Shown one piece after another: positions 6,896-16,800 of a DNA stretch of 34,949 bases. The translations under genes were made by a program, and so were the position numbers. Each line of letters opens with the position of its first letter. Position 1 is the first letter of the stretch. The notes beneath the pieces were generated by a model. The model saw nothing but the letters and a program-made list of their open reading frames with translations, ran no database searches and was not told the origin of the DNA. The DNA lies in assembly GCA_900759335.1 (NCBI GenBank), contig CAAEUX010000007.1:1-34949 (forward strand), written 5' to 3'. This stretch comes from an uncultured Collinsella sp. Its GTDB lineage: Bacteria; Actinomycetota; Coriobacteriia; Coriobacteriales; Coriobacteriaceae.

Positions 6896-9800
6896 ATGCC
6901 TGTTCGAATCTATACCACCAATACCGGTACGGACTTGAGCGATGCCGAGGCGGCGTTGCTCGCCGACCTGGTTGCCCGCCACGGGCGTGCCGTTTTGCTG
7001 GCGCCCTCGTTTGCCGAGCTCGACCTGTGCCGTCACGATGCTGCGGTTGCTGGCGCCTCGCTGGGCGTTGACTACAAAACCCCTGCGTCGTGGCTCCGTT
7101 CGCTGTGGGAGTTTATGGGCGATGGCCGCAGCTTCGTCGACAACATGCAGCGCCAGATGCTGTTCTCGGACATGATCGCCCGTCGCGACGATGCCGACCT
7201 GCAGCCGCTTTTGCGCAGTCAGGGCACGGTGCGCATGCTCGCGCGCATGGCCCGCGATGTACTGCCGGGTGTGGCGGGGACGGGTGCCGAGCGCTGCTGC
7301 GGCGACAACTGCCAGCCGGAGCCAAAAAGCGATGCCGAGGCTCGTGTGTTCGAGCTTTTGCGCGCCTACGCGGACGGTTTGGACCGTCGAGATATGGTCG
7401 AGCCCTGCGAGGCGGCTGACATTATGGCCGGTGCCCTGGCCGATAACCTGCCGGCGTGCGCCCGCGCCGTATGCGTGCGCGGCATCACGTCGTTTACGCA
7501 CGGTCTGCTCGAGCTGCTGTCTGCCGTGGCGAACAATGGGGGAGAGGTCGTCGTGCTGCTTGCCCGCGAGCAGGCGGCGATGCGCGAGGAGCTTGCCGCG
7601 GCATTTGATGCCCGCGGTTTGCTGTTTGAGGCCGCGCCGCTGGAGGAGGACGCCGTCGCGTCTGATGCCGCTTGCAGGACCGCCGCTCTGCCTGCCTTTA
7701 TTGAGGTCGCTGGTCCCCATGCCCGTGCTCATGTCTATGCGGACGCCATCGATAAGTTGGTGAAGGCGCACAAGGAGTCCAAGGCCGATAAAACTACTGC
7801 AACGCCCGCCGACCCCGCGCGCGTGCTCGTTGTTTCTGCTCGGGCACCCCAGCTGTTCGGTGAGCTCGCCTCTCGTCTGGCGGCTCGTCATATTGCTGCC
7901 GAGACAGTTGAGTTTACGGCGTTTTCCCAATCCATTGCGGGCAGGCAGTTTGCGGCGCTCGCCGGCCTGATCGAACGTATGAAGGCCGCCGATGAGGGCA
8001 TGGCGTCAAAGACCGAGTGGTGGCCCGCGCCGGAGCTTACCGACTGGATCTACAGTCCGCTTTCGGGCGCTGATGCCGTCAATGCCCGTACCTTCGATAA
8101 GAATATGCGTCTTTCGCGCAGCAAGACTACCGCGGGCGTTAAGAGCCTGCTGCAGAGCGTTCAGGGCCAGGTGAGGGGCGCGCGCAAGGCGGCGAGCGAC
8201 GAAAACTGGTTTAAGAACGTACCGTGTGTGGTCTCGGACGTGTTCCAGGCGCTGTGGCGTGACAAGCCCGTGACGGCGCTCAAGGCCATGCTTGCCGTTG
8301 CCGAGGCGTTGCCCGATCGCTTGCTGGGCAGCTTGGATGGCCAAGCCCGTCGCCAGGCGGAGGTGGCCCTGCTGCGCCATGTCATCGACATCCTTATGAA
8401 TGGCGCCCGCGCGCTCGACGTGTCGCAGGCCGCGACCGTGCCCGTGCTCGATGGCATTCGCACCAAGGTGGACAAGCGTAGCACCGCCTACGATTACGAG
8501 ACCCACGAGGTTGACCGTGCGCCACGTGCCCAGGCTCGCTTTGCTTCGCTTGCCGATGCGGCGGCTCTGCGCCCCGGCAGCTACGATGCCGTGCTGTTTG
8601 CCGATGTCGATCTGGACAGCTATCCGCTCTCACACGAGGAGGGGCCGCTGGCCACGCTGGCGGCGAGCCTTGGTCGCGAGGGCGTGACGCTTGAGCCCGC
8701 GGCCTTGCTGCGCGTGCGCTTTGGCCACGCGATGCAGGCGTCACGCGGCCCGGTTGCGCTTGCCCGCGTGACGCACGATCGCCAAGCGCGCGAGTGCTAC
8801 CCGGCTGCCGTGTGGACCGAGTTGCGGGCGCATGCCGAGGCCGCTGAAGCTGCTAGGGAAGCTGACGCCGACAAGGCCGCTGACGACGCTAAGACCACTG
8901 GTGACGCTAAGGCCGCTGACGCCGACAAGGCGAAGTGCGTGGGTGAGGGCGATATCGTAAGGAACTTCGATCCCGCGGCAGGCGAAGGTCTCAAGCGCGA
9001 GCGCGTGACCTGTGAAGCCCCTCAGCATTTGAGTGCCGAGGCCGTGCCGTATTTGGTCCTGCGCCGTCGTGACGGCGAGGGCGAGGACGCGCCGCTTGTG
9101 CCGCGCCTGACGTCCGCCTCGCAGATCGAGGCCTATTCCACCTGCCCGCTGTGCTGGTTTGTCTCGTATCGCGTCAAGCCCCAGTCTATCGACGCGGATT
9201 TTGGCAACATGGAAAAGGGCAACTTCGTCCACGACGTGCTGGAACACCTGCATGCCCGTCTGCCCCAAGAGGGCATGGAGCGCGTGACGCCCATGAATCT
9301 GTCGCGCGCACAGGAGCTGCTGCGCGAGGTCTTTGCCGAGACCTTGGCCGAGCATGCGGGCAAGCGCGGTACCGAGGGCCCGCTGGTGCCGCTCTCCCCG
9401 GTGGAGGAGCGTCAGGTGGCCGAGATCTTGCCGCAGCTGGAAGGCGTGCTCGCCTACGAGTCCGAGGCGCTTGCCCCCTTTGCTCCGCGCTACCTTGAAT
9501 TCGCCTTTAATGAGCTTAAGGTCGAGTATGCCGGTTGGCCGCTCGGCGGGCGTATCGACCGCGTTGACGTGGATGCCGAGAATCGCGCCGTGGTGATTGA
9601 CTACAAGCATCGTTCGGGTGTCGAGGAGTTTAAACTCGCCGACCCTACGGTGCGCGACGAAGAGTCGGGCGAGGCCCCCATCGACGACCCGCGTTGGCTG
9701 CCGCCCCATACCCAGACACTCATCTACGCGCAGGCCATGCGTCGGGCGCTGGGCCTAGATACCCGTGCTGCGCTCTATTTTTCGACCAAGGGCGGCAAGC

Positions 9801-10066
9801 CCGCGCTGCGCGGTGCCGCGAGCGCCGAGCTGTTGGAGCAGGAGCGCGGCGACGGTCGCATTCCGGGTCTTAAGAAGGGCTTTCCCGGCGAGGGCGGCAA
9901 CATGGACTTCGATGCGCTGCTCGACCGCGTGGAGGCCGGCATCGCCGAGCGCTTGCACGAACTCGAGGCGGGCGACGTCGCCGCTGTCGACCCGACGTCG
10001 GCGCAGGCCGCGCATGCGCGCTGCTCGTATAACCACGAAGGAACGTTTGTAAGGAGGGACGTGTAG
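6896..10066 (+). CDS. addB: AddB-like PD-(D/E)XK nuclease subunit of an AddAB helicase-nuclease
   Basis: 1056-aa partner of AddA in double-strand-end resection. The C-terminal nuclease core is visible: GGRIDRVD (about 884-891) followed by VVIDYKHRS (about 899-907). The N-terminal half looks like a degenerate UvrD-type helicase without a Walker A motif, as in AddB proteins that act as scaffold and Chi sensor. The iron-sulfur cysteine set looks incomplete: STCPLCWF (about 749-754) is present, but the C-terminal cluster region has only one Cys (ARCSYNHEG, about 1042). An Ala/Asp/Lys-rich linker at about 645-685 has internal repeats. GGAGG (6888-6892) precedes the ATG closely. addA starts 3 nt after its stop, so the two are an operon. 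A strict RexB assignment is also possible. Confidence 0.85.
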   Translation: MPVRIYTTNTGTDLSDAEAALLADLVARHGRAVLLAPSFAELDLCRHDAAVAGASLGVDYKTPASWLRSLWEFMGDGRSFVDNMQRQMLFSDMIARRDDADLQPLLRSQGTVRMLARMARDVLPGVAGTGAERCCGDNCQPEPKSDAEARVFELLRAYADGLDRRDMVEPCEAADIMAGALADNLPACARAVCVRGITSFTHGLLELLSAVANNGGEVVVLLAREQAAMREELAAAFDARGLLFEAAPLEEDAVASDAACRTAALPAFIEVAGPHARAHVYADAIDKLVKAHKESKADKTTATPADPARVLVVSARAPQLFGELASRLAARHIAAETVEFTAFSQSIAGRQFAALAGLIERMKAADEGMASKTEWWPAPELTDWIYSPLSGADAVNARTFDKNMRLSRSKTTAGVKSLLQSVQGQVRGARKAASDENWFKNVPCVVSDVFQALWRDKPVTALKAMLAVAEALPDRLLGSLDGQARRQAEVALLRHVIDILMNGARALDVSQAATVPVLDGIRTKVDKRSTAYDYETHEVDRAPRAQARFASLADAAALRPGSYDAVLFADVDLDSYPLSHEEGPLATLAASLGREGVTLEPAALLRVRFGHAMQASRGPVALARVTHDRQARECYPAAVWTELRAHAEAAEAAREADADKAADDAKTTGDAKAADADKAKCVGEGDIVRNFDPAAGEGLKRERVTCEAPQHLSAEAVPYLVLRRRDGEGEDAPLVPRLTSASQIEAYSTCPLCWFVSYRVKPQSIDADFGNMEKGNFVHDVLEHLHARLPQEGMERVTPMNLSRAQELLREVFAETLAEHAGKRGTEGPLVPLSPVEERQVAEILPQLEGVLAYESEALAPFAPRYLEFAFNELKVEYAGWPLGGRIDRVDVDAENRAVVIDYKHRSGVEEFKLADPTVRDEESGEAPIDDPRWLPPHTQTLIYAQAMRRALGLDTRAALYFSTKGGKPALRGAASAELLEQERGDGRIPGLKKGFPGEGGNMDFDALLDRVEAGIAERLHELEAGDVAAVDPTSAQAAHARCSYNHEGTFVRRDV
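8861..8931 (+). repeat. Direct repeat inside the addB linker
   Basis: The 17-nt sequence GCTGACGCCGACAAGGC occurs at 8861-8877 and again at 8915-8931, encoding ADADKA-type residues. It marks a low-complexity linker prone to length change between the scaffold and nuclease parts. Confidence 0.75.
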
Positions 10067-10069
10067 ACC

Positions 10070-13000
10070 ATGGATTTTTCGACTTTGATGCCGCAACAGC
10101 TGCAAGTCGTCAAAACGCTCGACCGCCCGCTGTTTGTCTCGGCGGGTGCCGGCTCGGGCAAGACCTTTACCCTCACGCGCCGCATCGTCTACGCGCTCTC
10201 GCCCGAATCCGGTCCGTTTGTCGAGCATCTGGACCAGGTGCTCGCCATTACCTTTACCAAAGACGCCGCGGCCGAGATTCGCGACCGTGTGCGCCGTGCG
10301 CTTATCGAAGAGGGCATGGACGAGGAAGCACTGACCGTCGACGACGCGTGGATCTCGACCATTCACGGCATGTGCTCGCGTATCCTGCGCGCGCACGCGC
10401 TGGAGCTGGGCATCGATCCCGAGTTCACGGTGCTCACCGATACCGACGAGCTTATGGATCAGGCTGTTGAGCATGTGCTGGGGCGCGCGACGGCGCCCGA
10501 TGCCGCGCCCGAGCTCACCGCTTCGCTTAAGGCCCTCTACGCTTGGTATCCCATGGCGGGCGAGGGCGGGCCGTTTGGCGCCGGTACCACCATCAAAGGC
10601 CTGGTGCGCGACCTGCTGGAGCTATCGAGCCAGCTGCCGGGCGGTATGGACGATGTGTGCGTGGCGCGCGGCCAGGCCGACACCTCGGCGCTTGCCGATG
10701 CTTATCGTGCGGCGCTGGGCACAAGCAAGGCCACGACCGAGAAAGCGCAGGTAGCACTCGACGCCATCGACGCGTTTGAGGCGAGCGGCAAAACCATGGA
10801 GGATGCGGCGCGACTCATGATGTCGTGCGGCATGCCGCGCGCGAGCAAGGCGTTTCCTAAGGAGCAGGTGGAGCTACTCAAGGCCGAGGCAGCCGATGCG
10901 TTTATCAATATCGTGCTTGCCTGCGGCGGCCCGGCGCTCGATGCACTGGTGGGGCTTGCCCGTGCCGTAGAGGCGGAGTACCGTGCGCTCAAGGCCGACC
11001 AGTCCGCGCTCGACAATAACGATCTGTTGCGCATGGCGTACGAGGCGCTGCGCGATTATCCCGCCATCCGAGCCGCCTACGAGGGCCGCTTTAAGATGGT
11101 CATGATCGATGAGTTCCAGGATACCGACCAGATGCAGGTCGATTTGATCCGTTACCTGACGGGCGCGGGGGAGCGTGCGCTGTGCACCGTGGGCGATGCG
11201 CAGCAGTCGATCTACCGCTTCCGTGGCGCCGAGGTTGAGGTGTTTCGTCGCCAGGAGCGCAAGGTGGGTTCGACGACGGCGTCCGAGACGGTTGCCACGT
11301 CCGATGCCCCCGCCGGCGAGCTCGTCAAACTCGTGCGCAACTTCCGCAGCCACGACGAGGTGCTGCGCTATGTGGCGCGCGTCTTTGACGGCGACACCGG
11401 TGGTTTGATGCAGGGGTTCTTGGATCTTGAACCGAGCGACAAACGCAAGGACAAGCTCAAGGCAAAGGCTTCGCGCCGCCAGGCGATCTTCGTTGCCGGT
11501 GGCAGCACGCAGGAGCGAACGCAGGCGAAAGCTCGTGCGATTGCAGAGCGGTTCCAAGCGCTCGTCAAAGCGGGGCAGCCCCAGGGCGATATGGTGTTGC
11601 TGCTGGGTCGCATGACCAATGCCGACGTCTACGCACAGGCCTTCCGTGACCAGGGGCTCGACTGCGTCATCGCGGGCGGCTCAGTCTTTGCCCAAGCTGC
11701 CGAGGTGCAGACGGTGCGCGCCCTGGTGTGCGCACTTGCCAATCCGGCCGATACGGCGCAGGGTCTTATGCCGCTGCTGGCCTCGCCGATGTTTGCACTC
11801 GGCGCCCAGGAGTTCCTGGCGCTGGCGACCAAACTCGATAGCGAGACGGGCGAGACGTCGCGTCGCAACATCGATGCGGGCATCATGAGCGATTCCGATG
11901 TGCCGGGCTTGCAGGGCTTGCCGCTCGTAACGCGCGCCCGCGAGGTGCTGCGCTATGCACTACGTCGCGTGGGGCGTGATTCGTTCGCCGCCATCGCGCG
12001 CGACGTGGTCAATGCCTCCGGCTGGTTCGTGCGTCTGGCGCAGCGCGGCCCCGAGGGCAAGGCCATTGCCGCCAACGTGCTCAAGGCGCTCGACGCCGTG
12101 GCCGAGGCAGAGACCGAGCTCGGCAATTCTCCGCGCTCCATTGCGCTCGCCTTCGACCGCTTCTTGGCGGGCAAGGAGGCCCCGGGCGCCCTCAACGAGG
12201 AGGGTGACGGTGCGGTGCGCATCATGACGGTGCACGCCTCCAAAGGTCTGGAATATCCGGTCGTGGCGGTCGCGGAGTGCTTTGGCGTGCGTAAGTCCTC
12301 GGGTGCGGCGCAGATGGGTCGCGTCGAGGGTGGAGCGCAGGTCGTGGCACTGCCGGCACGCTTCGACGGCGTTAAGCTCGCCGACGGAACCTTTGTGAAG
12401 GGCGACGACGTTAAAAAGCAGTTTGAGCATGCGTTTAAGGGCAAGGGCACGTCGCTGTGGCTGACGCCGGAGCTCATGGAGGATGTCTGTGCGACGGGTT
12501 CTCCCGCCGAGGCATTTGCCCGCCTGCGCAACGATGACCTGCGGCTTTCGCTCGAGGAACGGGCCCGTTTGCTCTACGTTGCCATGACGCGTGCGGGCGA
12601 GCTGGTGATCTTGGCAATGGATGCCGGTGTGAGCCGCGGCAAGGTGACGGCGCCGACCTTCGACGTCGAGACCGATCTGACCTACGACGTGCTGCGCCGC
12701 ATCCTGCCGACCGACAGTCTGGACATACCGCAGCTCGATAGCGACCGTTTGGTGTTCGACAACTCCAAGCCGGGCGATTACGAGCTCATCTCGCTGGCGG
12801 ACTTTACGTTTGACGAGCAGGCGTTTGAGGCTAACGCTTCGCTGGATGCCGAGGGCAGGCTTGTTCGCGGCGATGTCGATACAGATGCTACCGACGATTC
12901 GGCCAGTACAATCGTCCCCGGTCCTGCCGACCCCAAGCCCGATTCGTTTGAGCTTGTGTATCCCCAGGCAGTGGGCGTGCGCATGGGCATCTGTCCGTTT

Positions 13001-13702
13001 CCGGTGCGTGACTCGTATAGCTACTCATCAATCGCCGCGGCACTCCATGCCGAGACGGAAGATCGTGCCGCCGAGGCACATGTGCCCATGGACGAGGCTG
13101 GCGATGATGCGGAGTCGGATGGCTCGGAGATGGTCGATGCAGACGTTGCTGCTGTTGAGCCCGCCGGCAACCCCATGGCGTTGGGCTCGGCGTTTCATGC
13201 CGCCTGCCAGTGGCTCATCGAGATGGGTGCCGATGCGCTGCCCGCTGAGCGTGCCGATGCGCTGGCGCGCCTGTGGTGCCTGACGCCGGAGCAGCGCGAA
13301 CGCTTCGACGTTGCCCTGGACCGCTGGCTCAAGTCGGCTGTTCGTGCCGACCTGCTCGCGTGGCCGTGCGTTCGCGCCGAGGTGCCATTCTTTTCACTGG
13401 GCTGCGAGGACAAGGACATTGCTCGCTACGGCGCTTATGCCGAGGGCGCCATCGATGCCTTGGCAACCGACCCGGCCGATCCGTCGCGCGCACTGGTCAT
13501 CGACTACAAGACGGGCGGCACGCCGGACGAGACGCCGGAACAGCTGCTCGAGAAACACGCCCTGCAGGCGCGCGTCTACGCTGATGTTCTGCGCAAGGCG
13601 GGCTTTGAGGCTGTGACCGTCAAGTTCGTCCGCGTGGAGCAGCCGGATCCAACCATCTTCGTCGAACCCGCCGAACCTCAGGTGGTCACCTACAACTTCT
13701 AG
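10070..13702 (+). CDS. addA: AddA-type ATP-dependent helicase/nuclease
   Basis: 1210-aa SF1 (UvrD/RecB-like) 3'-5' helicase with a fused C-terminal nuclease, the motor of AddAB recombinational repair. All helicase motifs are visible: Walker A SAGAGSGKT (24-32), motif Ia FTKDAAAEIRDRV, motif II MIDEFQDTD (about 345-353), motif III GDAQQSIYRFRGA, motif IV LVRNFRSH, motif V IMTVHASKGLEYP and motif VI LLYVAMTRA (about 834-842). The nuclease core is GAIDAL (about 1126) and VIDYKTGG (about 1143-1150). AAGGAGG at 10051-10057 lies 12 nt before the ATG, a long but acceptable spacing. The gene follows addB by 3 nt. An 86-bp inverted-repeat element starts at the base after its stop codon. Confidence 0.93.
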   Translation: MDFSTLMPQQLQVVKTLDRPLFVSAGAGSGKTFTLTRRIVYALSPESGPFVEHLDQVLAITFTKDAAAEIRDRVRRALIEEGMDEEALTVDDAWISTIHGMCSRILRAHALELGIDPEFTVLTDTDELMDQAVEHVLGRATAPDAAPELTASLKALYAWYPMAGEGGPFGAGTTIKGLVRDLLELSSQLPGGMDDVCVARGQADTSALADAYRAALGTSKATTEKAQVALDAIDAFEASGKTMEDAARLMMSCGMPRASKAFPKEQVELLKAEAADAFINIVLACGGPALDALVGLARAVEAEYRALKADQSALDNNDLLRMAYEALRDYPAIRAAYEGRFKMVMIDEFQDTDQMQVDLIRYLTGAGERALCTVGDAQQSIYRFRGAEVEVFRRQERKVGSTTASETVATSDAPAGELVKLVRNFRSHDEVLRYVARVFDGDTGGLMQGFLDLEPSDKRKDKLKAKASRRQAIFVAGGSTQERTQAKARAIAERFQALVKAGQPQGDMVLLLGRMTNADVYAQAFRDQGLDCVIAGGSVFAQAAEVQTVRALVCALANPADTAQGLMPLLASPMFALGAQEFLALATKLDSETGETSRRNIDAGIMSDSDVPGLQGLPLVTRAREVLRYALRRVGRDSFAAIARDVVNASGWFVRLAQRGPEGKAIAANVLKALDAVAEAETELGNSPRSIALAFDRFLAGKEAPGALNEEGDGAVRIMTVHASKGLEYPVVAVAECFGVRKSSGAAQMGRVEGGAQVVALPARFDGVKLADGTFVKGDDVKKQFEHAFKGKGTSLWLTPELMEDVCATGSPAEAFARLRNDDLRLSLEERARLLYVAMTRAGELVILAMDAGVSRGKVTAPTFDVETDLTYDVLRRILPTDSLDIPQLDSDRLVFDNSKPGDYELISLADFTFDEQAFEANASLDAEGRLVRGDVDTDATDDSASTIVPGPADPKPDSFELVYPQAVGVRMGICPFPVRDSYSYSSIAAALHAETEDRAAEAHVPMDEAGDDAESDGSEMVDADVAAVEPAGNPMALGSAFHAACQWLIEMGADALPAERADALARLWCLTPEQRERFDVALDRWLKSAVRADLLAWPCVRAEVPFFSLGCEDKDIARYGAYAEGAIDALATDPADPSRALVIDYKTGGTPDETPEQLLEKHALQARVYADVLRKAGFEAVTVKFVRVEQPDPTIFVEPAEPQVVTYNF

Positions 13703-13788
13703 TCCTCAGATAACTTGCGGTGGAATAGTTCCTGTATTGCGACCCAGGTGGCCCAAGCGGGAACTATTTCACCGCAACTGCAAGAGGA
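13703..13788. repeat. 86-bp palindromic element between addA and dnaE
   Basis: TTGCGGTGGAATAGTTCC (13715-13732) pairs with 13760-13777 at 17 of 18 positions around a 27-nt loop. The outer ends TCCTC (13703-13707) and GAGGA (13784-13788) also pair. There is no T-tract, so it is not a classical terminator, though it may block readthrough. Its sequence is unrelated to the 81-bp family. Confidence 0.7.
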
Positions 13789-13834
13789 GCCGTGTGGGTT
13801 TGGGCTAGGTTCGGGTGTCGTCCGCGCCGTGCGG

Positions 13835-13840
13835 TAGAAT
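13835..13840 (+). promoter_or_regulatory. dnaE: Possible -10 box of dnaE
   Basis: TAGAAT matches TAnnnT and lies 40 nt before the dnaE ATG, following the palindromic element. No recognisable -35 is present at 16-18 bp. Confidence 0.35.
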
Positions 13841-13880
13841 CGTAACCCTAAGATCACGAACCCGCATCGGAGCTCATTAC

Positions 13881-16800
13881 ATGGCATTTGTCCATCTGCA
13901 CAATCACACTGTTTTCTCCATGCTCGACGGCGCAACCCGTATCCAGGATATGGTCAACCGCGCCGTAGAGCTGGGCATGCCCGCCGTGGCCATTACCGAC
14001 CACGGCTACATGTACGGCGTGCCCGACCTGGCGCTGGCCTGCGACGCCGTCAACCACAATACGCCCGAGTACAAGACGTGGAGCCACGACAAGGCCTTCT
14101 TGGAAAAGGACCGCCGCGACGAGCTGGTGGAGCCCGATCCCGAGTCCAGCCCGCGCGAGCATGCCCAGTATGTGAAGGACATGGCCATGTGGGACGAGAA
14201 GGGCAACATCGACGAGCTCAAGCCGCCGCTAGTCATCAAACCCATCTTTGGCTGCGAGGTCTACTTTACGCCGGACGAGACGCTCGCCCGCGACCATAAG
14301 CCCGAGCTCTATCACATGATCCTTCTGGCTAAGGATCAGGAGGGCTACGTCAACCTGATGCAGACGGTCTCCGAGGCCGCCGTGCAGGGCTTTTACTACA
14401 AGCCGCGCGTGACGCTCGACAACCTGCGCCGCCACGCCAAGGGCATGATCTGCACGAGCGCCTGCATCGCGGGCATCATCCCCAAATACATCGACCGCGG
14501 CGACATGGAAGGCGCCATCAAGTGGGCCGAGACCTTCCGTGACACCTTCGAGCCCGGCGACTTCTACATCGAGATCCAGGAACACGGCATCACCACCGAC
14601 AACGGCCTGACCGACGAGCAGATGGACCGCACGCTCATCGACATCGCCAAGCAGGTGGGCGTCAAGGTCATCGCCACCAACGACTTCCACTACCTGCGCC
14701 GCGAGGACGCGCCCGTGCAGGACGTCATCATGTGCATCGGCATGAACGCCAAGGTCGACGACCCCAACCGCATGCGCATGACCGGCTCGGAGTTTTACAT
14801 GAAGACCGAGGAGGAGATGCGGGCGATGTTCCCGTATTGCCCCGAGGCCTGCGACAACACGCTCGAGATCGCCGACAAGTGCTACGTTGAGCTGGACTGG
14901 GACTCCATCATCCTGCCGCGCTTCCCGTTGCTCGATCCCGGCGAGACGCATGAGAGCCAGTTCCGCCGCGAGTGCGAGAAAGGTCTGCGCCAGCACTATG
15001 GTGACGACTGGGCCACACGCGAGATCGGTGGCGTCAACATCAAAGAACGCTTTGAGTACGAATACAAGGTCATCTGCGACAAGGGCTTTGCCGCCTACTT
15101 TTTGATCGTTGCCGAGTACGTGCAATGGGCCAAGGACAACGGCATCGGCGTCGGCCCCGGCCGTGGCTCGGCCGCCGGCGCTATCGTCGCCTACGCCATG
15201 AACATCACCGCGTTCGACCCGCTCGAGAACGGCCTGATGTTCGAGAGGTTCCTGTCCCCGCAGCGTACCGAGATGCCCGATATCGATATGGACTTCGACG
15301 ATGAGCGTCGCCTCGAGGTTGTGGAGCACGTTCGGCAGCTCTACGGCCCCGAGAAGGTCACCCACGTTATCACCTACTCGACCATCAAGGCCAAGCAGGC
15401 CATCAACGATGCCGCGCGCGTTCTGGACTACCCGGTCTACATGGGCCAGCGCCTGTCCAAGATGGTCTCGAGCGACCCCAAGGTCAAGCTCAAGCAGGTA
15501 CTCGAAAAACAACCCGGCAAAGAGGATCTGTTTAACCCCGACTTTGCCGAGGCTTATAAAAAGGACGACGACGCCCGCCGCATCATCGACACGGCGCTCT
15601 CGATTGAGGGCCTCACCCGTGGCGAGGGCGTGCACGCGTGCGCCGTTCTGATTTGCCGCGACCCCGTCAACGAGCACGTGCCCACCAAGCTCGACACCAA
15701 GGGCGGCGTCGAGATTACCCAGTACGAGGGCCATACCGTTGCCGACATGGGCTTGCTCAAGATGGACTTCTTGGGCCTGCGTACGCTGACGGTTATCTCC
15801 AAGGCCAAGGCAAACATCAAGAAGAACTTCGGTATCGACATCAAAGAGGAAGAGATTCCCTTTGACGATCCCGAGATCTTTAAGCTCATGGGTTCCGGCC
15901 ACACCGCCGGCGTCTTCCAGGTCGAGTCCGCCGGCATGACGGCCACGATCAAGAACATGAAGCCCACCGAGTACAAGCACGTCGTGGCATTGATCGCCCT
16001 GTACCGCCCGGGCCCGCTGGGCGCCGGCATGGTCTCGTCCTACATCAACCGTATGAACGGTAAGGAGCCGGCCGTCTCCTACGACGACCGTCTGGACGAC
16101 ATCCTGGGCGAAACCTACGGCACCATGGTCTACCAGGAGCAGGTTATGCTCATCTCCGTCGAGATGTGCGGCTTCTCCAAGGGCGAATCGGACTCGCGTA
16201 TCCGTAAGCCCGTGGCTAAGAAAAAGATCAAGCTGCTCACGTCGACGGTGCTCCACTGGGAGGATGGCTCGGACGAGACCACCTACGACCACTGGATGAA
16301 CGGCGCTATCAAGAACAACTACACGCGCGAGGTCGCCCAGAAGATTTGGGACGATGTTCTTGAGTTCGCGTCCTACGCCTTTAACAAGTCGCACTCCGCT
16401 GGCTACGCCATCCTGGTTATGCAGACGGCGTGGCTCAAGGCGCATTATCCGCACGAGTACATGGCGGCCGTTCTGACGTCCTATACGGGCAAGACCGACA
16501 AGATCGTTCACTACGTCTCGGCGTGCCGTCACGACGGCATCCCCGTGCTGTCGCCAGATGTCAACGAGTCCGGTACCGAGTTCACGGCTACCAAGGAAGG
16601 CGTGCGCTTTGGTTTGGCTGGCATCCGCGGCGTGGGCACCGGCGTGGCGCAGGCGATTATCGCCGAGCGCGAGGCGGGTGGTCCGTTTAAGACGCTGCAC
16701 GACTTTGTCGAGCGCGTGGACTCGAGCCAGGCCAACCGTCGCGTGATCGAATCGCTCATCAAGGCAGGCGCCTTTGACTCCACGGGGTATCCGCGCCGCC

